This document shows positions 8,861 through 19,300 of a stretch of DNA of 64,000 nucleotides, in pieces (position 1 is the first letter of the stretch; the number at the start of each line of letters is the position of its first letter). The stretch is from the NCBI RefSeq assembly GCF_024649945.1, contig NZ_JANKMS010000012.1, positions 97,211 through 161,210 on the forward strand. Reading direction: 5' to 3'. The translations under genes and the position numbers were made by a program. The DNA comes from Flavobacterium panacis (lineage in GTDB: Bacteria > Bacteroidota > Bacteroidia > Flavobacteriales > Flavobacteriaceae). The notes beneath the pieces were generated by a model, which saw only the letters and a program-made list of their open reading frames with translations, had not been told where the DNA came from and did no database searches.

Positions 8861-9574
8861 TTATTTCGAAGCTAAAGCCACATCAACATCATTTTTTAAA
8901 TCGCCTAAACCGTCTTTTTTGAATACGATTTTACCTTTTTGGTAAAAGATTAGAGTTGGAAAGACTTTTACATTTTTTAAATCGGCAATTACCTGCGGAC
9001 TTTCCTCTAGCTCAATTTCGATGATTTTTAGTTTTTCTCCGTATTGTGTTCGGAGAGATTCTAAAATGGGTTTTACGGTTTTACAAGTCGCACAATATTT
9101 TGAACCAATATCTACCAAAACGTATTCGTTTGAACTAATGATTTTTTTATATGCAGCTAATGATAATTTACTTTTTAAATTGCTGTAAAATGGTTTTCCA
9201 CCGCCAATCCAGTTCGCAATTCCGCCTTCGAGAATATATATTTCTGAAAAGCCTCTTTTAGATAATTCAGTAGATAAAAGACCACTTCTGTAAGCTGCTA
9301 TTGAATAGATAAATACTGGTTTTTTGGGATCCAATTCTGCAACTCGTTTTTCAAAATCTTCTGACTTTGTATTGAAATTTACAGCACCTTCAATATGGTT
9401 TAGCGTAAATTCATCAGCACCTCTTGCGTCAATTATCTGCGGACTTTTTTGTGTTTTGATTTTTGAATAAAAAGCATCTAAAAGTACATTGGCACTTTGT
9501 CCTTGAGAAAAAACAACAATTGCCCATAAAAAGGCAATTGCTGTTAAACTGGTTTTTAAAATTTGATTTTTCAT
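8861..9574 (-). CDS. Secreted rhodanese-like plus thioredoxin-like protein
   Basis: 237 residues from the ATG at 9574, with a signal peptide (MKNQILKTSLTAIAFLWAIV, cleaved after FSQ). The ORF is open further upstream, but that would overlap the hydroxylase gene. Residues about 30-125 form a rhodanese domain (RGADEFTLNHIEGAVN, LEGGIANW). The residue aligned with the catalytic Cys is Ser91 (IYSIAAYRS), so classic sulfurtransferase activity is doubtful. Residues 135-237 form a thioredoxin fold with a CATC active site (Cys161, Cys164) and cis-Pro in VFPTLIF. A periplasmic thiol-handling role is plausible. It starts 10 bp after the hydroxylase stop, inside the susC/sulfatase operon. Confidence 0.82.
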   Translation of the reverse strand: MKNQILKTSLTAIAFLWAIVVFSQGQSANVLLDAFYSKIKTQKSPQIIDARGADEFTLNHIEGAVNFNTKSEDFEKRVAELDPKKPVFIYSIAAYRSGLLSTELSKRGFSEIYILEGGIANWIGGGKPFYSNLKSKLSLAAYKKIISSNEYVLVDIGSKYCATCKTVKPILESLRTQYGEKLKIIEIELEESPQVIADLKNVKVFPTLIFYQKGKIVFKKDGLGDLKNDVDVALASK

Positions 9575-9584
9575 TGTAGCTCGA

Positions 9585-10643
9585 TTAAACTTGTTCCAAA
9601 ACTGGAGCAGGAGTTTCTTCAACAACAATTTCTTTAGGTTTTGACGGAAAAGCCAATACACCTTCGGCAAGAGAACTTCCTTCTTTTTTAGATTTGAATA
9701 TCGGCCAAAGAAATTGTGCGTACCATTCTTCTTGTTTGTATGATTTTGTTCCGAATGTTTTTGGATATTTTCGAGTGATTAATCCCGTTCCGAAAATGAT
9801 ATCCCAAATGAAGAACATATTTCCAAAGTTTCCTTTAAAATGTCCAACCCCGTCTCCGCTGGTATCGGCGTGGTGTGCCTGATGTGTTGCTGGAGTAGAA
9901 ATCAATCTTTCTAAAACCCAAGCAATTGGATGAAGCACTTTGTATTTGTAGAAAGGTTTATCCCATGGAATGCTTGAGTGTGCTCCTAAAGTGATAAAAC
10001 TTTTAATTACTAATACAAATAAAGCAGGCAATCCTAAACCTAAATACGTTAAAGTGGCTGTCAAATAAATTTGAGAAAAGAAAACGGTGTAAATAAAGTT
10101 TTGTCTCGAAGCCATCGCCATTCCCATGTATGGTGCAGAATGATGTGTTCTGTGAAAACGCCATAAAAACGGAACCTGATGGTGCAGTCTGTGGTACCAA
10201 TATTGTGTTAAATCGTCGGCAATGGCAATTAGGAAAAAGCCTCCCCAAAATGGAACCCATGATAAAGCATTCGCTGCATTTGGTAATAAATAGGGTAAAG
10301 CCGTTAAGCTGAAAAAAGCAATGATTGGAGGTAGAATTAATTTTGGTGCTAAGAAAGAAACAATATCAATTTTGCGTTCTTCGCCTGTCCATTCGTCATC
10401 GTATAAACCTGCTGCAAATTCGATTATTCCTAGAACAATCATAAATACGATTAATCCCCAAGATCTAATGTTTGCAAAAACAGGTTGTAGAAATTGTAAA
10501 AATGAGGGTACTGTTAAATGTGATTCGCTTACAGAGCCGCCTCCAAGTTGAAAATAAAGGTATATTGCCAATACTGGCAGCGAATAAATAAAGAAACTTA
10601 TAGTTAAGTCTCTTACTAATTTTTCTTTTTGAACTATTGCCAT
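9585..10643 (-). CDS. Sterol desaturase / fatty acid hydroxylase family membrane protein
   Basis: A 352-residue integral membrane di-iron enzyme. The three His clusters are clear: WYHRLHH, FHRTHH and HQAHH. About four or more hydrophobic helices surround them. Family members hydroxylate or desaturate lipids and sterols using oxygen; the product here is unknown. It sits 6 bp after a 39-codon membrane peptide gene and 10 bp before the rhodanese gene, all downstream of two sulfatases. A link to sulfated or sulfonated lipid metabolism is possible but is only inferred from context. Confidence 0.88.
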   Translation of the reverse strand: MAIVQKEKLVRDLTISFFIYSLPVLAIYLYFQLGGGSVSESHLTVPSFLQFLQPVFANIRSWGLIVFMIVLGIIEFAAGLYDDEWTGEERKIDIVSFLAPKLILPPIIAFFSLTALPYLLPNAANALSWVPFWGGFFLIAIADDLTQYWYHRLHHQVPFLWRFHRTHHSAPYMGMAMASRQNFIYTVFFSQIYLTATLTYLGLGLPALFVLVIKSFITLGAHSSIPWDKPFYKYKVLHPIAWVLERLISTPATHQAHHADTSGDGVGHFKGNFGNMFFIWDIIFGTGLITRKYPKTFGTKSYKQEEWYAQFLWPIFKSKKEGSSLAEGVLAFPSKPKEIVVEETPAPVLEQV

Positions 10644-10649
10644 GATTTC

Positions 10650-10769
10650 TTATTTTAAAAATTGATTAATAATGGTTAAACCTCCAGCCAAAATGGCCAA
10701 TGGTACTAAAAACAAGATTATTCCAACGACAATCTTTTTTCCTATAATTTCATAATCTATTCGTTTCAT
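10650..10769 (-). CDS. Small single-helix membrane protein (39 aa)
   Basis: A 39-codon ORF. It starts MKRIDYEIIGKK, has one hydrophobic helix (IVVGIILFLVPLAILAGG) and ends LTIINQFLK. ATG start, TAA stop, and only 6 bp before the hydroxylase start codon, so it is probably translated in the same operon. Charged residues precede the helix, suggesting N-in topology. It may be a small partner of the membrane hydroxylase; I do not recognise a family. Confidence 0.6.
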   Translation of the reverse strand: MKRIDYEIIGKKIVVGIILFLVPLAILAGGLTIINQFLK

Positions 10770-10856
10770 ATTGTTCGTTTTAAGTTAATATTAAAGATTT
10801 AATTCTGTAGATTTAGTCGAATTTTAAAATGTATTTTTTCTTAAATGGAAGAAAGT

Positions 10857-12779
10857 TTACTGATTCTTCTTGTGAATGCGCTGTCTCAAAACGTCTTGCC
10901 AATCAATTAACGGATAGAGATTGTTTTTCTTTGCCTGATTGTCAAATTCTGCCTGAAGTTCTTTTAGTTTTTCAGGATATTTTTTAGCCAAATCAACTCT
11001 TTCGTTAAAATCGGTATTGAGGTTATACAATTCCCAAACATCATTGTCAAAATTACTTGGTTCGTCTTTTTTAGATAAAGCATCATTTTGAGTAATGTCA
11101 ATATAATCTGGATGATGAGGTGCCGAAGCTTTCCAGCCGTCTTTGTATAAAGATCTTGAACCGAAAATATAATAATGCTGAATTTTATGTCTAGAAGGCG
11201 CTTTTGCATCAGCGTAAGAATACGCCAAAGAAGTTCCCTGAATAGAATCTTGTGCAATTCCTCTGATGGTTTCTGGTGCTTTGATTCCGACAGTTTCTAA
11301 AGTAGTTGGCAAAATGTCAATTACGTGTCCGTATTGCGTACGAATTCCAGGTGTTTTAATTCCTTTTGGATAATAAACAATCAGCGGATTTCTAGTTCCT
11401 CCTTCAGAATGTGCATCTTGTTTTAGATTTCTAAACGGAGTATTGGCCGCCAATGCCCAGCCGTGCGGATAATTTTCTTTGGTTGCAGCTGGAGTTCCTA
11501 ATAAAGCTGTTTTAGCTAAATTAGATTTCAAAGATTCCTCTTTAATTTTAGGATCAGAAAGCTTTCTGAAAGTTTCGTCCACCAATCCAATTGAAGTTCC
11601 TTCTTTACTCGCTCCGTTATCTCCTAAAATAACATAGAAAATAGTATTGTCTAACTGATTAATTGATTTCAGATGATCTACAATTCGGCTTACTTCGTAA
11701 TCGGTATATTCTAAATATCCGGCATATATTTCCATAAACTGAGCGTATAGTTTTTTCTCCTCTGCAGATAATGTATTCCAAGCAGGAACATAAGAATCAC
11801 GAACTGGCAGTTTAGCGTCAGAAGGAATCAATCCTAATTTTTTCTGATTGGTAATTACTTTATCTCTGTAAGCATCCCAGCCATCGTCAAATTTACCTTT
11901 GTATTTATCGCTCCATTGTTTTTCTACCTGATGCGGAGAGTGAGTTGCTCCCGGCGCATAGTATAAAAAGAAAGGTTTGTTTGGAGCGGCATGTTTCTGA
12001 CGGTCGATGTACGTAATCGCTTTATCTGTAATTAATTCGCTTAAATGTTTTCCTTTCAAATCAGTTGTAAACTCATTTTTAGATTTGTCTTTTTCGGCTC
12101 CGTTTAATTTCGTACTTCCATTTAACCACGTTTGATCTTCTACTAAATCAGGATTGTACTGATCGGTTTGAGAACCCAAAAATCCGTAAAAATGCTCGAA
12201 ACCTTTTCCAGTTGGCCATCTGTCAAACGGACCGGCATCTGTGGCGTCTTCATCTGGCGTAACACCATATTTTCCAACTGCGAAAGTATTGTAACCGTTA
12301 TCACGTAAAATTTCTGCAATCGTTCCTGCCGAAGAAGGAAGTCTTCCATCCCAACCAGGAAAACCTGCAGACATAGAAGTATGCGAAAATCCACCCACAT
12401 GAACGGCATGTGAATTACGTCCTGTTAATAAAGCCGAACGTGTTGGCGCACAAATCGCTGTGGTGTGAAAGTTGGTGTAACGCAAACCGTTATTCGCCAG
12501 TTTTTCAAAAGTTGGTGTATTAATTAAACCACCAAAAGCGCTTGTTGCTCCAAAACCGACATCATCTAATAAAATCCAAACTACATTTGGTGCACCTTCT
12601 GGCGCTTTTACAGGTTCGATCCAATATTCTTTAGAATCGGCTAAGGTTTTTCCGATAACGCCTTTATAATTTGGATCTGGTTTTGATTGCCCAAAACCGA
12701 ATTGAGCAACAAGTAAAGCAGTAACCAAAAGCCCTTTTTGAGGACTTTTGATAGTGCTGTTATATTTTAAATTTTTCAT
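10857..12779 (-). CDS. Arylsulfatase-type sulfatase, secreted (second of tandem pair)
   Basis: 640 residues with an N-terminal signal peptide (LLVTALLVAQFGFGQ). Metal-binding LLDDVGFG has its Asp pair at 72-73. The formylglycine signature CAPTR starts at Cys110, followed by LLTGRN. GKYGVTPDED and GDNGASKEG are further sulfatase landmarks. It is paralogous over its length to the next upstream sulfatase, 10 bp away, so the pair arose by tandem duplication. It carries an insert near LNGAEKDKSKNEFTTDLKGK that the sister lacks. Export and activation need a formylglycine-generating enzyme that is not encoded in this window. Confidence 0.93.
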   Translation of the reverse strand: MKNLKYNSTIKSPQKGLLVTALLVAQFGFGQSKPDPNYKGVIGKTLADSKEYWIEPVKAPEGAPNVVWILLDDVGFGATSAFGGLINTPTFEKLANNGLRYTNFHTTAICAPTRSALLTGRNSHAVHVGGFSHTSMSAGFPGWDGRLPSSAGTIAEILRDNGYNTFAVGKYGVTPDEDATDAGPFDRWPTGKGFEHFYGFLGSQTDQYNPDLVEDQTWLNGSTKLNGAEKDKSKNEFTTDLKGKHLSELITDKAITYIDRQKHAAPNKPFFLYYAPGATHSPHQVEKQWSDKYKGKFDDGWDAYRDKVITNQKKLGLIPSDAKLPVRDSYVPAWNTLSAEEKKLYAQFMEIYAGYLEYTDYEVSRIVDHLKSINQLDNTIFYVILGDNGASKEGTSIGLVDETFRKLSDPKIKEESLKSNLAKTALLGTPAATKENYPHGWALAANTPFRNLKQDAHSEGGTRNPLIVYYPKGIKTPGIRTQYGHVIDILPTTLETVGIKAPETIRGIAQDSIQGTSLAYSYADAKAPSRHKIQHYYIFGSRSLYKDGWKASAPHHPDYIDITQNDALSKKDEPSNFDNDVWELYNLNTDFNERVDLAKKYPEKLKELQAEFDNQAKKNNLYPLIDWQDVLRQRIHKKNQ

Positions 12780-12789
12780 TGAATACTAA

Positions 12790-14706
12790 TTAGTTATTTG
12801 TTCCTCCAGGTTTTGTAGCCTGTTTGATTAAATCTGAAACTGTTTTTCCTTTGTCAGCTCCAGTGTTGTGAATTCTTCTGTTGTAAACATCCTGCCAGTC
12901 AATCAACGGATAAACGTTGTTTTCTTTTGCTTGTTCATCAAACAATTTTTGAAGTTCGGCTAGTTTCTCAGGATACTTTTTTGCCAAATTGTTGCGTTCG
13001 TTGAAGTCTTCGTTTAGGTTGTATAATTCCCAAACATCAGTATCAAAATTACTTGCTGCTGGTTTTTCATTATTTCCTAAAGATTTTTTCACTGCGAATG
13101 AATCTGGTAAATGTGCTGCCGAAGCTTTCCATCCGTCTTTATAAATCGCTCTATTTCCGAAAATGTAGTAATACTGTACTTTATGTAAAGATTCTGCTTT
13201 CGGATTATCGATTGAAGCTTTGAAAGTTGAACCTTGAATAATATCTTGTTTGATGTTTTTGATATATTCTGGAGCTTTAATTCCGGCAATATCCAAAGTG
13301 GTTGGCAAAATATCGGTTACGTGGCTATATTGATTTCTGATGCCGCCTTTGTCTTTAATTCCGTTTGGATAAAATACAATCAATGGGTTACGAGTTCCAC
13401 CTTCTGAATGTGCGTCTTGTTTCCAGTTTTTGAAAGGAGCATTGGTTGCCTGAGCCCATCCTAGAGGATAATTGGTGTTTAAACCTTTTGCAGTTCCGAT
13501 TTCTCCAATATTATTCAAATTGCTTTGGAAGTTCTCTTCATCCGTTTTTCCTTGAGAGAATAAACTTTGGCTAATTGTTCCTTGTAAAGTTCCTTCTTTA
13601 CTTGCTCCATTATCACCAATGGCAACAAAAATCAAAGTATTATCAAGTTGTCCGCTTTGTTTTAAATAATCGACAACTCTTCCAATTTCATAATCAGTAT
13701 ACGTCAAGAATCCAGCGTAAACTTCCATGAATCTTGCGTAAACTTTCTTTTGATCTGGAGATAATTTTTTCCATTCTGTAATTAAAGCGTTACGTTCTGG
13801 TAAAACGGCATTTGCAGGAATTACACCCAATTTCTTTTGGTTTGCTAATACTTTTTCGCGGTAAACATCCCAACCTTCGTCAAATTTGCCTTTGTAAGGT
13901 TCTACCCATTTTTCAGCAACCTGATGAGGTGCGTGAACTGCTCCAGGCGCATAATACAAGAAAAATGGTTTTCCAGGCGCCGCTTTTTGTTGTTTTTGAA
14001 TATAACTGATGGCTTTGTCTGTAATCAATTCATTCAAATGGCGGCCATCAGGTTTAATATGAGTTTGATCTTCCACCAAATCAGGATTGTACTGATCGGT
14101 TTGAGAACCTAAGAATCCGTAGAAATGATCGAAACCTTTTCCGGTCGGCCATCTGTCAAACGGACCTGCATCTGTTGCGTCTTCATCTGGCGTAACACCA
14201 TATTTTCCAACGGCAAAAGTGTTGTAACCGTTTTCACGTAAGATCTCTGCAATTGTTCCTTTGTCAGAAGGAATTCTTCCGTCCCAACCTGGAAAACCTG
14301 CCGATAAAATAGTATGTGAAAATCCACTAACATGCACTCTTCCCGAATTTCTTCCTGTCAACAAAGCGGCACGGGTAGGAGCACAAATCGCTGTTGTATG
14401 AAAGTTGGTATAACGTAAACCGTTGTTGGCCAAATTATCAAAAGTTGGTGTGTTGATCAATCCTCCAAAAGCACTTGCAGCTCCAAATCCAACGTCATCT
14501 AGCAAAATCCAAACTACATTCGGAGCACCTTTTGGGGCTGTTACTGGATCTGGCCAATATTCTTTAGAATCGGCCAACGTTTTTCCAATTGTTCCTTTAA
14601 ATTCTGTTTTTTCCTGCGCTATTCCCAATTGAGCAATTAAGAAAGCGGTAATCAAAAGTCCTTTTTTCGGACTTTTGACTGCAATGCTATTTTTTAAATT
14701 TTTCAT
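12790..14706 (-). CDS. Arylsulfatase-type sulfatase, secreted (first of tandem pair)
   Basis: 638 residues with a signal peptide (LLITAFLIAQLGIAQ). The metal Asp pair is at 70-71, and the signature CAPTR starts at Cys108 with LLTGRN following. It is a close paralogue of the downstream sulfatase, including the unusual N-terminal MKNL-K...KSP-KGLL stretch before the hydrophobic core. It has a C-terminal tail of about 20 residues (TGADKGKTVSDLIKQATK) that the sister lacks. It follows susD by 189 bp containing a long palindrome. Probably periplasmic, acting on substrate brought in by the SusCD pair. Confidence 0.93.
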   Translation of the reverse strand: MKNLKNSIAVKSPKKGLLITAFLIAQLGIAQEKTEFKGTIGKTLADSKEYWPDPVTAPKGAPNVVWILLDDVGFGAASAFGGLINTPTFDNLANNGLRYTNFHTTAICAPTRAALLTGRNSGRVHVSGFSHTILSAGFPGWDGRIPSDKGTIAEILRENGYNTFAVGKYGVTPDEDATDAGPFDRWPTGKGFDHFYGFLGSQTDQYNPDLVEDQTHIKPDGRHLNELITDKAISYIQKQQKAAPGKPFFLYYAPGAVHAPHQVAEKWVEPYKGKFDEGWDVYREKVLANQKKLGVIPANAVLPERNALITEWKKLSPDQKKVYARFMEVYAGFLTYTDYEIGRVVDYLKQSGQLDNTLIFVAIGDNGASKEGTLQGTISQSLFSQGKTDEENFQSNLNNIGEIGTAKGLNTNYPLGWAQATNAPFKNWKQDAHSEGGTRNPLIVFYPNGIKDKGGIRNQYSHVTDILPTTLDIAGIKAPEYIKNIKQDIIQGSTFKASIDNPKAESLHKVQYYYIFGNRAIYKDGWKASAAHLPDSFAVKKSLGNNEKPAASNFDTDVWELYNLNEDFNERNNLAKKYPEKLAELQKLFDEQAKENNVYPLIDWQDVYNRRIHNTGADKGKTVSDLIKQATKPGGTNN

Positions 14707-14751
14707 TGTTGTATAGTTTTTTAGTTATATGGCTTTTTTAATAGTTTTTCT

Positions 14752-14890
14752 AAACACATAGAATCATAGACATTGTTTGTTGTAAAGGCGTTTCACTAGT
14801 TTCAATTCACATAGCAACTATGTGTGGAGAAACGAGTTTCTCTTTTACTTCCTTTATTAATAATTTAAAATCTATGTTTCTATGTGTTTA
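14752..14890. repeat. Palindromic repeat, AAACACATAGAA family, copy 1
   Basis: The outer arms AAACACATAGAATCATAGA and its near complement (TCTATGTTTCTATGTGTTT) enclose GTAAAGGCGTTTCACTAGT and GAGAAACGAGTTTCTC. A second copy is at 55608-55744. It lies between susD and the sulfatases in the same operon. Confidence 0.8.
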
Positions 14891-14895
14891 AAATT

Positions 14896-16368
14896 TTAGT
14901 ATCCAGGATTCTGTGGTAATCCATCAGGATTGATATTTCTTTCACTTTGTGGAATCGGATACAGATTATTTCTTTCCGAAACAGAGTTTTTAGCGGTTAC
15001 TTTTTTTACTTCGGTAACTAGAGTTCCCCATCTCACCAAATCAAACCATCTTTGTCCTTCCTGAACAAATTCTTTTTTACGTTCTTCCTGAATTGCCGCT
15101 CTAAAAGTGGTCTGATTCAACGCTACTAAATCAACGGTTACGTCTGGTGTTGTAATTGCTTTTCCGAAAGCTCTTCTTCTAACCTGATTGATCAATTCGT
15201 AAGCTTCTGCCGTTGGACCGCTTTGTTCATTGATCGCTTCCGCTAAAGACAAAAGAATGTCTGCATAACGAATCACAGGAAAGTTAATCGCTACGTTTGA
15301 AGGCGTTGCCAGATTTGTTAAATCCAAGTATTTTTTAAAGATTGGTTTCGGAAAAGTATAAAGCGTTCCCGTTGTCGGATTAAGCAATTGTTTCGCATAA
15401 CTCACATCTCTTCTTTTATCTCCAGCTGCATAAATGTCATAGAATAAAGCAACATCTGAGATAATATCGGCTGGTTCAGTAGCTGTAAATCCGGTGAAAG
15501 ATGTAGCTTGGAAAGTACTTCCGCTAGAACCATTTCCAGCTTGATTGGGTTCAAACTGAACAGAGAAAATATGCTCTTTTCCGTTCTTTTTGGTTTTAGT
15601 GAAAATGTCTTGAAAATCTTCAAACAAAGCATATCCATAACCACCATTGATTACTTCTCTGGCTTTTAAAATAGTGTTAGGCCAATCTTTTCTAGTGATA
15701 TATACTTTAGCCAAAATCGCTTTTGCAGCTCCAGAAGTCGCGCGTCCAGCATCTGCAGCGCTATAAGTTGCAGGTAAACTTTCAGCATCTGTTAAATCTT
15801 TAATAATCTGAGCGTAAACTTCATCAACTGTAGCGCGGTTGGTTTTTAAATCTCCCAATTTGATAGAAGTCGCTTCGTGTAAAACAATTGGAACACCACC
15901 CCAAAGTCGAACTGCTTGGAAATACAGTAAACCTCTAATGAATTTAGCTTCGTTAATTAATCTTGTTTTGATAACCTCAGAACCCGAAACTTTCGGAATA
16001 TTATCTATAGAAACATTTGCTCTATTGATTCCCGCATAAATTTGTCTCCAAGCCACCTGAACACGATCTGAAGTGGCGTCATGAGTCAAACTACTCAAAG
16101 CCCTAACTTGTGGATTCGTAGCAGAAACTCCCGCTGCAGCATAATCAGAAGCCATATCTGTTAAGAAATAAAGGTTTCTTCCAAACAAACTCTGTTCGCC
16201 TGGATCAAGACTTAATGAAGCGTAGACAGCAGTTACACTTGCAACAGCATCATCTTGTGTTATAAAATAATTGTCTTCGGTTACAAAAGAGGCTGGTGTT
16301 ACCTCAAGCTCCGTGCACGATACCAATAAACCGGCACTTAAAAGGAATGTTATAAGGATCTTTTTCAT
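14896..16368 (-). CDS. susD: SusD/RagB-family outer-membrane lipoprotein
   Basis: 490 residues. The lipoprotein signal MKKILITFLLSAGLLVSC places the lipidated Cys at 18. SusD-type TPR helices follow (DDAVASVTAVYASL, FIRGLLYFQAVRLWGGVPIV), and the usual C-terminal RagB region is visible (EERKKEFVQEGQRWFDLVRWG, NLYPIPQSERNINP). SusD proteins cap the SusC transporter at the cell surface and bind the substrate. It starts 18 bp after susC. No glycoside hydrolase is linked, only sulfatases, so the ligand may be a sulfated organic compound rather than a typical glycan. Confidence 0.93.
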   Translation of the reverse strand: MKKILITFLLSAGLLVSCTELEVTPASFVTEDNYFITQDDAVASVTAVYASLSLDPGEQSLFGRNLYFLTDMASDYAAAGVSATNPQVRALSSLTHDATSDRVQVAWRQIYAGINRANVSIDNIPKVSGSEVIKTRLINEAKFIRGLLYFQAVRLWGGVPIVLHEATSIKLGDLKTNRATVDEVYAQIIKDLTDAESLPATYSAADAGRATSGAAKAILAKVYITRKDWPNTILKAREVINGGYGYALFEDFQDIFTKTKKNGKEHIFSVQFEPNQAGNGSSGSTFQATSFTGFTATEPADIISDVALFYDIYAAGDKRRDVSYAKQLLNPTTGTLYTFPKPIFKKYLDLTNLATPSNVAINFPVIRYADILLSLAEAINEQSGPTAEAYELINQVRRRAFGKAITTPDVTVDLVALNQTTFRAAIQEERKKEFVQEGQRWFDLVRWGTLVTEVKKVTAKNSVSERNNLYPIPQSERNINPDGLPQNPGY

Positions 16369-16386
16369 TTTGATATATTTTTTTAC

Positions 16387-19300
16387 TTAGAAAGTTACGT
16401 TCAAGCCCGAGATGAATGTTTTGGAGTTTGGATAAGAACCAAAGTCAATTCCCGGATATAAGTTGTTTTGTTCGTATGAACTTACCTCTGGATCATATCC
16501 AGTATATTTCGTCCATGTAATTAAGTTTTCTGCAGAGACATATACTTTTACGCTTTTTGTTCCCAATTTTTTAGAAACGCTTTTGGGTAAAGTATATCCT
16601 AATGTGATTAATTTCAATCGTAAGAAAGAAGCATCTTCCACATATCTTTCAGAAACAATTCCTAAAGGAGAACTTGTCGCTCTCGGAATTTCATTACTCG
16701 GATTTGTTGGTGTCCAACGATTATTTAAAGTCGCTGCAGCATTTGTTCCAAGAGTAGAAATTTCCAATTGCTGATTTAAAGCGTTGAAGATTTTAGCTCC
16801 GTAAGATCCTTGAAAAGAGAAATTCAAATCGAAATCACCATACGAAACGGTATTGCTGAAACTTCCAACAAATTTTGGCTGAGAAGTTCCTAAGTTTCCT
16901 TTGTCCAAAGCAGTAATTACACCATCTCCATTTGTATCAACATATCTTCGGTCTCCAACTTTTGTATTGGCCAAACTGTTGATTTTTGGTTGAGTATTCA
17001 CTTCTTCCTGGGTTTGGAAAATTCCGTTTGTTCTATATCCCCAAAAAGTTCCTAAAGGCAAACCTACTTTTACGATAACAGGCTGTTGCTGTAATAAAGA
17101 ACCATTTGGAACAACTGGGAAAAATTCGTTTACACCATTTCCGATCTCGGTAACTTTATTTCTGTTTAAAGAAAATACGATGTTAGAATTCCAAGCGAAG
17201 TTTTCTGTTTTGACATTTTCGGTTGTCAAACCAACTTCAAAACCTTTATTTTCAACTCCACCAATATTTTGAAGTACAGTCGCATAACCAGAACTCAACG
17301 GAACTGGAACGCTGATTAATAAATCGTTTGTTTTTTTGTAATACACATCAAAAACAAAATTGATTTTTCTATCTAATAAGGATAAATCCAGTCCAACATT
17401 ATATTGCGTTGTTTTTTCCCATTTCAAATCCGGATTTGCCAATCGGGTAGGAGCAATTCCAGTGTATAAAGTTCCGCCGAAAGAATAATTTACAGAACCC
17501 ATTGAAGCAAGAGAAAGATAATTTCCAATTTCTTGGTTTCCAGTTGTTCCCGCTGTAATTCTAAGTTTGGCTTCGGTTACACCTTTGATGTTGTTGGCAA
17601 ATTCTTCATCAGTAATATTCCATGAAAATCCTGCTGATGGGAAATAACCCCAAAGTGATTCCGTACCAAATCTAGAAGATCCGTCAGCACGTCCTGAAAG
17701 TGTAAAGTTGTATTTACCTTTATAAGAATAATTTACCCTTGCCAACCACGATTTTAAAACACTTTCGTAAGCTTCACTATATGGTTTTACAGCGACTCCA
17801 TCCTGAAGCGCATTGTAAGTATTCGCATCATTTACAAACGTATTAGCTCCTGCATTTACGACTTCACCTTTTGTATATTGAAGCGTATAACCTCCTAAAG
17901 CAGAAAACTTATGACTTTCTCCGAAATTGGTGTTATAGTTTAAAGTGTTTTCATTCAAAACAGAACCAACCAAACGATCTCCAACAGAGGCTAAACCTTT
18001 AGTACCAGCTCCGGTTGTGGTATTAGACGGCGCATAATAATTTTGTTTGGTATTTAAAACGTCGCCACTTACAGCCACTTTAGCAGTTAGCTTTTTTGTG
18101 ATTTTATATTCACCAAATAAACTCGTTAGAATTCTGTTTAAGCTGGTTTCGTTTATAGTATTGTCTAAATCGTTAATTGCGTTAGGAACATAACCATTTA
18201 CAGAAGTGGCATACGGATTATTGGTTACATTATAACTTCCATCAGCATTTTTTATTGGAACAACTGGAGCAGTCAATACAGCAGCCACTAGTGGGTTTGG
18301 AGTTCTACCGCTTCCCGCAGTTCCTACACCATTGGCAAGAGAATAAGTGTAATTGGTATTTACACCAAATTTAAAGTTCTGTGAATAGTTTCTTTCGTAA
18401 TTGGCACGCAGCGAAATACGTTTAAAATCAGAACCCAAAACAATTCCTTCCTGATCAAAATAACCTGCAGAAACCGAATATCTCGATCTTTCATCTCCAC
18501 CCGAAAAAGATAAATTATGACTTTGAACAGGCGCTGCAGTTCTAAAAGCTGCCGACTGCCAATCGTAATTTCCAGAAGTTTTGAAAGCTTCAATTTGTGC
18601 ATCAGTAAAAGAAGGCGCCTGACCGATACTCGCCTGAACATCGTTTCTTAAACTGGCCCATTCGCTGGCATTCATTAATTTCAGTTTTTTCGAAATATTC
18701 TGAAATCCGAAATACCCTTGGTACGAAATATTGTCTTGACCTTTTGTTCCTTTTTTAGTGGTAATAATAACAACTCCATTTGCTCCACGTGAACCATAAA
18801 TGGCTGTAGCAGATGCATCTTTCAAAACCTCAATAGATTCAATATCAGCTGGATTTATGGTCGACAAAACGTTTACACTTGCTCCAGCATAAGTTACGCC
18901 AGCAGAACTATTGGCGTTATCATTATAAATTAGAATTCCATCTACAACATAAAGTGGCTCGTTACCAGCTGTAATAGAGTTTCCTCCACGAATACGGACA
19001 CTCGAAGAAGCGCCTGGACGACCAGAACTTTGTGTAACTACAACCCCTGCAACTGCGCCTCTTAAGAGATTATCTGCAGAAGAAGTTACTTGAGATAAAT
19101 TGGCTTTTGGAACCGAAGCAACAGAACCCGTAATGTCTTTTCTTTTCTGAGTTCCGTAACCAACAACTACTAATTCATCTAGTTCTTGGCGTTCTTCTTT
19201 CAAATTAATAATTACCGGATTTTTTTCTACAATTACTTCGGCTTTTTTATATCCAATGTAACTTACAATTAAAGTGTAAGGGAATTTTTGTCCTGTCTGA

